Assembly (NCBI GenBank): GCA_031841125.1
Contig: CM063110.1
Coordinates: 57,201,946 to 57,265,945 of the forward strand
Direction of reading: 5' to 3'
Source: Acanthococcus lagerstroemiae
Taxonomy: Eukaryota > Arthropoda > Insecta > Hemiptera > Eriococcidae
DNA length: 64,000 nucleotides
The translations under genes and the position numbers were made by a program. This document shows, piece after piece, positions 56,069-64,000 of the stretch (position 1 is the first letter of the stretch; the number at the start of each line of letters is the position of its first letter). The notes beneath the pieces were generated by a model. It was not told where the DNA came from, searched no databases, and saw only the letters and a program-made list of their open reading frames with translations.

Positions 56069-56542
56069 CCTAAATGAGACTTGTCTCTTGTGGTCCTGTA
56101 GTTATAGTCGAGGGTAGTACCGTATGGTGAGCCTGTTTAGTCTTGCGTTCCTATTGGTTGTCTGTGAATATGCAGTCTGTCCAATCAGTGGTTATTGTTA
56201 TTAGTTGTGTGCTCTGATTTGTTGTCTGTGGTTGTGCAGTCTGTCCAATCCGTGGGTGTTATGTTATTAGTTGGAGTAAGTTCTCACTTTGGAAGTTAGT
56301 TGTTGTATTTATTAGATTGTTTTGTTTTGTTTTTCCTTTATTATTTCTAGTTGTTCTTTTAATTTTCTTTTTCTTGTGTTGTTTTCTGTGTGTAGGATTT
56401 TGTACTTTTCTGTCAATTTGTCATTGTTGTGTCCCTGGTCATTGCAGTGTTTTCCAAACAGTGATTTGTCATCATTTAGCTTCTGTGATTTTTCGTGTTC
56501 TTTGATTCTGGTTGTGACGCAATAATACCCAAAGACTCATTT

Positions 56543-57136
56543 CACCATCAAAAACACAAAGTGGCAGCACTACACAACTACTGCCACAGAGCAGTCAACA
56601 TACTAAATGACAACGACCTCAAAACAACAGAAATTAACAAAATTTAAAAAATAGCAATTAACAACAAATACCAACCACAAACAGTAGACAGAATAATTAA
56701 CAAACTAACACAACCAAAAAACACAGACACCGATCCAATAACCACAAAAACAGACAAATACGCAGGAGCAATACCATTCACAGGAACACATACATACAAA
56801 ATACAAAAAATCTTCAATCAATACAACATAAAACTCGGAATCAAAAACAGACCACCTCTGATCAAAGAAATAAGCAATGACAGAACAGTAGCAAAGGACA
56901 GAAACAGCAGCAGCGGAGTATACAGACTGGACTGTGAACACTGTGACATGACCTACATCGGAGAAACAGGCAGAAAATTCACAACCAGAATCAAAGAACA
57001 CGAAAAATCACAGAAGCTAAATGATGACAAATCACTGTTTGGGAAACACTGCAATGACCAGGGACACAACAATGACAAATTGACAGAAAAGTACAAAATT
57101 CTACACACAGAAAACAACACAAGAAAAACAAATTAA
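56543..57136 (+). pseudogene. PLE C-terminal protein with GIY-YIG domain
   Basis: One frame with a single stop (TAA 56645-56647). N-terminal part: HHQKHKVAALHNYCHRAVNI, the PLE segment after the reverse transcriptase (HK.AA....HR). Then IPFTGTHTYKIQKIFNQYNI and GIKNRPPLIK, then SSSGVYRLDCEHCDMTYIGE with a Cys pair before the GIY-YIG motif, TGRKFTTRIKEHEKS, SLFGKHCNDQGH and KILHTENN. The catalytic Tyr, Arg, His and the downstream region are present. The frame is truncated at its 3' end by a frameshift relative to copy A (RKRKLK in A). The reverse transcriptase is missing, so it is non-functional on its own. Confidence 0.88.
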
Positions 57137-57358
57137 AAGAACAACTAGAAATAATAAAGGCAAAAACAAAACAATCTAATAAATACAACAACTAACTTCC
57201 AAAGTGAGAACTTATTCCAACTAATAACATAACACCCACGGATTGGACAGACTGCATATTCACAGACAACCAATAGGAACGCAAGACTAAACAGGCTCAC
57301 CATACGGTACTACCCTCGACTATAACTACAGGACCACAAGAGACAAGTCTCATTTAGG

Positions 57359-57404
57359 GTACTCCACTGATGATGGCATAACAGCCGAAAGCGCTCTGTA
57401 ATAC
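57359..57404 (+). ncRNA. Hammerhead-ribozyme-like motif, right arm of PLE copy B
   Basis: CTGATGA, T, GGC-ATAACA-GCC, GAAA, GCGCTC and TGTAATAC; helix I with GTACTCCA has two mismatches. The core is intact. Confidence 0.68.
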
Positions 57405-57447
57405 AGAAGAAGGAAAAGTGAATTGGCACATCCTACGAAAGGAATAT

Positions 57448-59645
57448 TACCAAGTTCACTCACACTCCAAAATGGACACCTAGTTCATTCATTATCTGAC
57501 GTGTGCGAGGAACCTGAGTATCATGTTTCCTGTGGGGTTTCAACCTGCACTGTAACGCTGATCTAAGCACGTATTTCGGGAATGTTCTCGCCCGTCGACG
57601 AAGGTCGAATTTTGAAGTCAAATAGCCAACATTAGCTGGTTACAGGTCGATGACTCGACAGGCACTGATGTAATTTTACTATTCGTGCTATCATTACTGG
57701 TCGTATCAAGGGAAGATTCTTTTGACTCGCCAGTGCCAACTTCGAATCGGCGGTACATCGGCTGCTAGATTTACGTAGGACGTGACGTCGAAACGATGAT
57801 TTTCTTTAGCTTTTTTTCAAGCGTGCTCATCGGAACAATTTTTCTCTCATCTTCGTCCGGCATACTAATTACGGCTCGCTATGAAAGCTGGCGAGGCCGA
57901 CTGCTACACTTTCGAAATACGAGAACAAAGAGTTGTTTATCTAAAAGAAAAGCGGACGCAGTGAAAATAAAAATCGCTCGATTACGTTTGCTCGATTTCG
58001 TTTGCTCCATATCGAATTTATTATATAAGAACTTCTATCACGAGTTTGGTTTTCCATTACGCGACCCACGGCCGCGGCACTGACCGCTCATGAAGCGCAT
58101 AAGAATCTGCTCGGCCGTCATTAATTGCGTAAAAACGTTTTAAAAGACATTCTCTCATTTCATTGTCCGTTGGTATTGTTCATCTCGCCTTGACTTGCGC
58201 CACACTCTTCCCCCCAAAACCGCTTTTCTCACTCCAGCATATTGTTCTTTCGTAGACGCGTTCTCCTTTTATAATTTTCGCTATTATTTTTTCCAGTCCT
58301 CTCGCGAAGTCGGTGTCGTATACAACGTATCCGAAAAATCTCTTTTTTCTCTCTCTTTTTTTTGTATTTTTTTATTCTTAATTTATCACCTATTCCTTTT
58401 TTTATTCCGTTTTTATTTCGGAGGCGCCCATGAAAAATAGCTGACAGGAAAATAATGTATTATGCTGAAATAAGAAAACGGAGTAAAGGACGCTGCTAGA
58501 TGGAAGGGGGGGGGTTAACATCATTCATAAGCGGTAATCCTTGACAACTGGGTCGATGGAGTAAGGAAAATCTCACCCCGCCGCTGTGTCGCGCCCTCAG
58601 CGACTACACTGGCTGCGAGCCGCCTTCTGGACAACCCAATGATTGATAAGTTTTATTTACCTCGCTTATTTTTCGCCGCAATCGTTTGCCTGCGTCAGCC
58701 TTTAATTATATTACGGGGAAATATATAGCTGGGGACAAAAATTACACGCTGACTTGGGATCTCGGTCGTTGGCGTTTTGGGGAATCGTATCGCCTCCCCG
58801 GCGAGGTCGTATGTCGTTAACCTTGCCCGGCTTCGTACAGAAAGCTCGTCTTGAAAATTTTAAGGGAGGTGTGCCGAGCACAGAGATGATATCGGCGTGC
58901 CTACACAACACTCGGCAGGATCGATTAAACATTTACGCTGTACATACACGGTATCTCTTACGAAATTGGTAGACTTCGCCAGATTCTCTGGGTTCTGTGT
59001 GAAAGGAGTGCGAAAAATCGGAGACACTAGGCGAAACGTGTGGGAGTCGGTACCTTCGTGTGTGCCACAGACGAAGTTCGTTACTCCGCCATTCGTCACA
59101 GGAAAGAAAAACGTTAGTGACGTCGTCGCAGGTGGCGTCAGTGTTCTGAATTATAAAAGTGGATAATGTAGTGTAGCGATCGAATGAAAATATATAATGG
59201 ACCCCCGAATTGGCGTTAATATGAAAAGAAGCAGTCGAGGTTAGTTTTGAGTAAAGTGCATTGACTGATAATCCGTGACGAGTATGGATTTAAGAGGTTC
59301 AGGTGGCGTAACATTGCACTCATAGGCGCAAAAAAGCAGGAGATGACGTAAATTCGTACATATCTAAAGAGGATGCTGGGTCGTTTAAACCTAAGAAGAG
59401 TTACGAGTACGTCAATACAAAAGGGGAAAGGCCCTGTCTAAATTTTGTTCCATTATAGAAAACGTTAACTAGAAGAAACCGAAATTTCGAATACAACTTA
59501 AATTCATTTATATAAAATGTTTACAGTTTTTAACGATACTATAGACAATCGTCAACAATTCGTGCATAAGATGTAACATTGTGCTGTTCAGGAACAGTCG
59601 TCGCGTGTTTTCAGAATTCAGAGTCATCTCCTATATTGTTGATAT
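57448..59645. other. No recognised gene; partly CpG-rich single-copy DNA
   Basis: 57560-58100 and 58560-59160 are CpG-rich relative to the transposons. Frames of 70-95 codons on both strands show no known domain. G-run at 58506. Confidence 0.35.
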
Positions 59646-59655
59646 ACAATATATC
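59646..59655. repeat. 10-bp target duplication, left (RTE at 59656-62794)
   Basis: ACAATATATC, repeated at 62795-62804. Confidence 0.88.
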
Positions 59656-62600
59656 CCCCTCTCAGGTAAGTCTGGTCAACGAAGGGGGGTATGACCAAAA
59701 CTCCTCACCCACTCCCACCCATAAAAAAATCTCATTCAATACACAAACCATAGTCTCTCCAGGACAAATCTTAGTAGTAAACAAAAAAACTAAAACCAAC
59801 AAAAATAAAACCTTTGATCTAAAAATAGGCACACTAAACGTCAGAACTCTGGAAGGAGAAGAAAAACTAAAATCCCTGGTAGAGGCTATGGAGGAGGCTA
59901 AATTAGATATTCTAGGAATCTCAGAAATCAGAAGAAACGACGAAAAAATCTATCAAACCAAAAACAACTACACCTTTTTTCACATTGGAAATAACCGAGG
60001 GCAAAAAGGGGTAGGCCTTCTAATAAACCCAAAATTTAAAAATAACATTGTAGAACTAAAAGGGTTATCTGACAGAATAGCAACAATGAAAATAGAAATC
60101 CATAATAACATCTTATGTCTGATCCAGGTTTATGCTCCAACATCAGCTTCATCAAAAGAGGAAGTGGAAAAATTTTATAAACTTTTAGGCGAAACGTACC
60201 AAGAAATAAATCTAAACAGCAAAAAAAAAGACAAAATTAATAATTCTTGACGACTTTAACAGTCAGATAGGGAAAAGTAAACCTGAAGAAGAATATCTAC
60301 TAGGAAAATTTAATTACGGAAAACGTAATATAAGAGGCGAAAAATTAATTAAATTTTGCCAGGAATTAGACCTGAAAATAATAAATGGCTTCTTTAAGAA
60401 GAAAAGAAGATGGACCTGGATCAGCCCGAATCAGGAATACAAAAACCAAATCGACTTCGTCCTAACACCTAGTAAAAACAAAAATATTACAGATTTTGAA
60501 GTATCAAATAAATTCAAATTTGTCTCTGATCATAGACTCATACAGACCATTTTAAGATTATCAAAAACAATATCGTACTATAAAAAAACAAAGAAAAAAA
60601 CTTTAGATATAAGCAACTCAGAGAGCTACAAAAAAAATATCCCTAAGGCTTTAGAAAAACTAACAAGGACGAACCTACAAAATGTAGAGGAGTACTACGC
60701 AGCTCTCTGTGATGCTATACTGGAAAGCTCAAAAACACTTAGAAATAACTATGAAAATCAAAATCAAAAAGATATTAAGGAAAATCATACAGAAATTTTG
60801 AACAACCATTGGAAGGTAAGAAGAAAAATTTTAAGTCAGAAAAACAAAAGCGCAAAAGACAAGGTGGAATTAAACGTGGTTTCGAAAAAAATAAAAAATA
60901 TTCAAAAGGAAAAAGAAGAGCACTGGAAATCAAGCCTGATTAATGAAACCCTAGATAATGCAAAAAACATGAAAAAACTTAACCGCAACTTATCATTAGG
61001 GACTCAATTAACCACACACCTCATGGACAAAACTGGCACCAAAGTCTATGATCGGAGAGAAATGAATAAAATAGCCACTGATTTTTATAAAAACCTCTAC
61101 TCTTCGGAATTAACGGAAAGAGCAATATCTCAAACCAGCCTATGGAGTAAGGACAGTGAATTAGAACCACCCTTTCTGGCATCAGAGATAAGACACGTAG
61201 TGAAAAACCTGAAAAAAAAAAACAAAGCTCCGGGTAGTGACGGCATCAAAAACGAACATATAATTCATGGAGGAGAGGAGATGATAAAATCATTAACTCT
61301 ACTTTTCAACAAAATTTTGGTAACTGGCATAATCCCTAAAAGCTGGAAACTATCTGATATTATTCTTCTTTCTAAAAAAGGAAATAGACACCAAATTGGA
61401 AACTACAGACCCATAAGCCTTTCCCCAACAATCTCAAAAATTTATTCTAAACTAATTTGAAATGAGACTTAAAAATTTTTTGGAATCCCACCAAACTCCA
61501 GACCAAGCAGGATTCAGAAAAAACTACTCGACGTTAGACCATCTCCACACTATAAACCAAATTATTGAAAAATCCCAAGAATATTCTGAAAACGTGCATA
61601 TTGCATTCATTGACTATAATAAAGCTTTCGACTCACTAGAACACCCATACATCCTAAAAACTTTGTATTCACAAGGTGTCCCGAAACAACTAACGAAAAT
61701 TGTACAGGATATGTACTCAGGTCCAGAGAGCCGTATCGTCACAGACGTAACAGGAGAATACTTTCAAATAAACAGAGGAGTAGGGCAAGGGGACCCACTG
61801 TCCCCCCTCCTATTCATTGCAACCTTAGAAGAAATCTTCAGAGAGCTGAATTGGGAAGAGAAAGGTTTGATGATGAACGGCAAAAAAATATCCAATCTCA
61901 GATTTGCGGATGACATTGCCATAATATCTGATTCTTGGAAGGAGTTAGAGGAAATGATTCAAGAGCTTAACAAAGAGGGGAAAAAGGCAGGCTTAACAAT
62001 CAACTTCGAAAAATCCAAAATTTTATCAACAGAAACCAACCCCCACAAAATTAAAATTGAAAACAAAGAACTAGAACAAGTTTCGGACATAATATACTTA
62101 GGACAACAAATTGCTTTGGAAAATAAAACAGAAAAAGAAATAAACAGAAGAATTACATTGGCATGGAAACAATTCTGGTCACTGAAAAAAATTTTTAAAG
62201 ATAACTTCAAAAACGCCCACAAAAGTGAAATATTCAACATGTGCGTCGCCCCAGTTCTGACATATGGCTCCTCAACCTGGGCACTCAACAAAAAATTAGA
62301 AAATAAAATAGAAACTACACAAAACTCCATGACGAGGTCCATGTTAGGCATAAAAATAAAAGACCGCATCAGTATAAAAGAAATTAGAAAAAACTACCAG
62401 AAATAAGGAACACTCTTCAAACGATAAGAAATCAAAAATGGGGATGGGCGGGACATGTAGCCCGACTCCATAAAGACAGGTGGGCATACATAACTACTTT
62501 TTGGACTTTAGGCCACAAAGAAAGAAAAAAAGGGAAACCAAAAATTAGGTGGAGGGACGAGGTCGATAGGTTTTTAAAACACAGTCACTTTCACCGAATA

Positions 62601-62794
62601 GCAATAGAACGCAAGGAATGGGAGAGGGTGAGGAGCACCTTCGCCTACTACCGGCCGGGGGTACATTCAATGCAACGTAAAAATAACATACTAATAAAGT
62701 AGAAGAACACTATGTACACATGTAAAAAATTACAAATTACGCATCGCATTGCAAACATGTACTACCCAAATAAAAAGGTTTGATTGATTGATTG
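59656..62794 (+). mobile_element. RTE-type LINE, nearly intact
   Basis: A 3139-bp element bounded by exact 10-bp target duplications. The 5' end CCCCTCTCAGGTAAGTCTGG matches the copy at 12060. The 3' end is a tandem (TTGA)n tail (TTGATTGATTGATTG), as expected for RTE elements. One frame covers endonuclease to C-terminus and is disturbed by only three single-base indels and no other nonsense codon. Confidence 0.93.
59660..62703 (+). pseudogene. RTE endonuclease-reverse transcriptase with three 1-nt frameshifts
   Basis: Endonuclease: FDLKIGTLNVRTL, LDILGISEIRRNDEKIYQTK, IQVYAPTSASS; shift in an A-run near 60231; then LDDFNSQIGKSKP, RRWTWISPNQEYKNQIDFVL, FVSDHRLIQ. Reverse transcriptase: NKAPGSDGIKNEH, SKKGNRHQIGNYRPISLSPT; an extra T near 61457; then DQAGFRKNYSTLDHLHTINQ, IAFIDYNKAFDSL (motif A), GQGDPLSPLLFIATLEEIF (motif B), LRFADDIAIIS (motif C), IIYLGQQIALENKTEKEI, FNMCVAPVLTYGSSTWALN; an extra A near 62388; then WGWAGHVARLHKDRW and KGKPKIRWRDEVDRF, ending at TAG 62701-62703. 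No in-frame ATG is evident near the start. All catalytic residues are present. Confidence 0.92.
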
Positions 62795-62804
62795 ACAATA
62801 TATC
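62795..62804. repeat. 10-bp target duplication, right
   Basis: ACAATATATC, identical to 59646-59655. Confidence 0.88.
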
Positions 62805-63078
62805 ATCTCGAGTCCACCACACCAAGTCTTCAACCAGAGTGTCTACCAGAATTGCAAAGTTAAAAAGGGGACATTTTCGGGACATTCGGCGGACTTTAAA
62901 TTAAAACCACCGCTCACCCACCTGAGGCAATATGGGACTCATTTTACAGAGATTCTGAAGCTAAAGAGAGTATAAATGGAATATAAAGCGAGGGGAATCC
63001 AATAGAATACACTAGTGTACAATAAAAGTAAATAAGGTTAACAAAGAATAAAGGAATGGACGTATTTATTACCTTTCA
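62805..63078. other. Non-coding with a TIR-family fragment
   Basis: AGAGTGTCTACCAGAATT and GGGACATTTTCGGGACATTC (62838-62888) resemble one end of the element at 972-1348. Confidence 0.5.
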
Positions 63079-63640
63079 ATACAAATGAACAAAAACTAGG
63101 TAGGGAACTGATATCAGATGTACAGTAATTTTTAAGATTGCTACTGCCATGCTAAGCCTTGAAGGAAGGAACTCATAGTCCCATACAAATCAACAAAAGC
63201 ATGGTAAAATTCTGAAACCAAAAAATAGGGTGAACAGATCTTTTCAAGAATTTAAGAGTGGCACTGTTACTCTGACTATAAATCATAGTTAAGAAAGAAA
63301 AGAAAACTTATAATTAACAAAAACAAGATGAGGAAATGAAGAAAAAGTGAATTTTACAAGTGCAACTACCACTACTATGAATTAAATCCAGGAAGACTAG
63401 GGGAAAAAAAAAGTTTATAATATCTCATACAAATTAACAAAAAATGGCAAGGAGATAAAAAAGAAAATAGGGTGAACAGACTAAATTTTCAACAATTTCA
63501 GAGTGCAACTACCACTCTAACTATAAACTAGATCAAGAAAGGCTAGAAGAAAAAACCCATAATAATTATAGCCAAAACAAAAGGTACTAAGAAGAAAAAT
63601 AATTCTTGTGAAGATTGTACATAATTATTTATACAAGAAC
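63079..63640. repeat. Degenerate tandem repeat, about 4-5 units of 100-135 bp
   Basis: Units start with CATACAAATnAACAAAAnCATGG-like words near 63079, 63181, 63308, 63424 and 63558. Each contains AATAGGGTGAACAGA-type, AATTTnAGAGTGnnACTnnCACTCT-type and AAGAAAGnCTAGnnG-type words in the same order. Could be the untranslated region of the element encoding the frame at 63654-63963. Confidence 0.7.
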
Positions 63641-63653
63641 AAACAGCAATCAC

Positions 63654-63963
63654 TTATTTCTTTTCCAATTTAGATTTCAAAAAATCTATATTATTATTCA
63701 GCATAGCAAGTTCGTCATCTTTTGAACGAACCAATTTACATTTTTTGATCTCCAGTACTTTTAACTCATTTTCTATTTTTCTTTTGTGATTAATACTTTT
63801 CACTTCATCATCCTTTTTCAATTTTAAGGCTTCTTTTCTTTTCGCACTCGAGTTTTTACAGTATTGAATCACGTGCGGATTATGTAAAATTGCTGACTCC
63901 TTGCTGATTTTAAAAAAGAAATACAATATTTCTTTTGTACTTAAGCCGCGCGCAATTATTTGA
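63654..63963 (-). CDS. Coiled-coil C-terminal reading frame, unknown
   Basis: The minus-strand frame is open from about 63963 (in-frame TAA upstream) to the stop at 63654-63656: IIARGLSTKEILYFFFKISK, then a basic linker with NSSAKRKEALKLKKDDE, then a Lys/Glu/Leu-rich heptad-like segment with ENELKVLEIKKCK and LNNNIDFLKSKLEKK. It looks like the end of a DNA-binding protein with a C-terminal coiled coil, as in some transposon-encoded or MADF/Myb-like insect proteins. No family assigned. The tandem repeat at 63079-63640 lies just downstream on this strand. Confidence 0.4.
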
Positions 63964-64000
63964 ATAAATTAAGTAATAATTTCAATGGATTCAATTAATT

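Larger units (their letters stand above)
55986..57447 (+). mobile_element. Penelope-like element, copy B, with inverted arm
   Basis: The left arm (about 55986-56516) is the inverted copy of the element's own 3' end (about 56979-57447), including the GIY-YIG coding part. The forward body (56517-57447) begins immediately after. The left arm has an extra internal duplication of about 60 bp (TTGTCTGTG..TGCAGTCTGTCCAATC twice, 56155-56258). The outer ends, CCTTTTGTAGGGTGTGCC and GGCACATCCTACGAAAGG, are near complements. The same inverted-then-forward arrangement is seen in copy A. Only the last third of the PLE protein is present. Confidence 0.88.

Overview
This is eukaryotic nuclear DNA, most likely from an arthropod and probably an insect. 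It is AT-rich and almost gene-free. The single recognisable conserved gene piece is an intron-flanked exon of a YIPF5/Yip1-type Golgi membrane protein (minus strand, 22836-23017). A fragment of mitochondrial COX1 sits in the nuclear sequence at about 41790-42044, with TGA at Trp positions as in the invertebrate mitochondrial code. A second possible host exon lies at 42316-42642. Everything else that can be identified is a mobile element, mostly broken, and often one inside another.

Layout. 1-643: end of a Penelope-like element (PLE) with a GIY-YIG domain and a hammerhead-like motif. 972-1348: TIR element. 1393-1665: repeated palindromes. 4170-6305: old minus-strand LINE split by a 1-kb TIR element (4599-5613) that contains a 0.4-kb palindrome. 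7032-7242: tRNA-derived SINE. 8640-11058: low-complexity array with inverted and direct duplications. 11059-11975: two minus-strand LINE fragments. 12060-15076: RTE-type LINE with a 12-bp target duplication. 17557-20820: CR1/Jockey-like LINE split by a hAT-like element (17921-20365) that carries a minisatellite. 22836-23017: YIPF5 exon. 23977-28355: large inverted structure with reiterated hairpins. 29174-30452: TIR element. 32533-32996, 38758-39161, 42703-42984 and 54896-55290: hAT-like MITEs. 35342-35816: long palindrome. 37502-38539: TIR element with a pogo/Tigger-like remnant. 40322-40892: two adjacent SINEs. 41617-42115: COX1 fragment between inverted repeats. 43689-46835: 0.6-kb direct repeats around a minus-strand LINE. 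46986-47386: MITE. 48929-54895: dead Gypsy/Ty3 element split at one codon by a LINE (49951-52970). 55986-57447: second PLE copy. 59656-62794: almost intact RTE-type LINE. 63079-63640: tandem repeat beside a coiled-coil reading frame.

The useful content is the nesting. Several insertions are supported by target-site duplications, and three host reading frames rejoin when the insert is removed: Gypsy pol around the LINE, the CR1-like RT around the hAT element, and approximately the older LINE around the palindromic element. These give relative ages. Long inverted repeats (4880-5273, 8785-10700, 23977-28355, 25039-25588, 35342-35816, 36540-36827, 55986-57447) are unusually frequent and could give double-stranded RNA if transcribed. 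All identities come from reading motifs by eye; no database search or folding was run.
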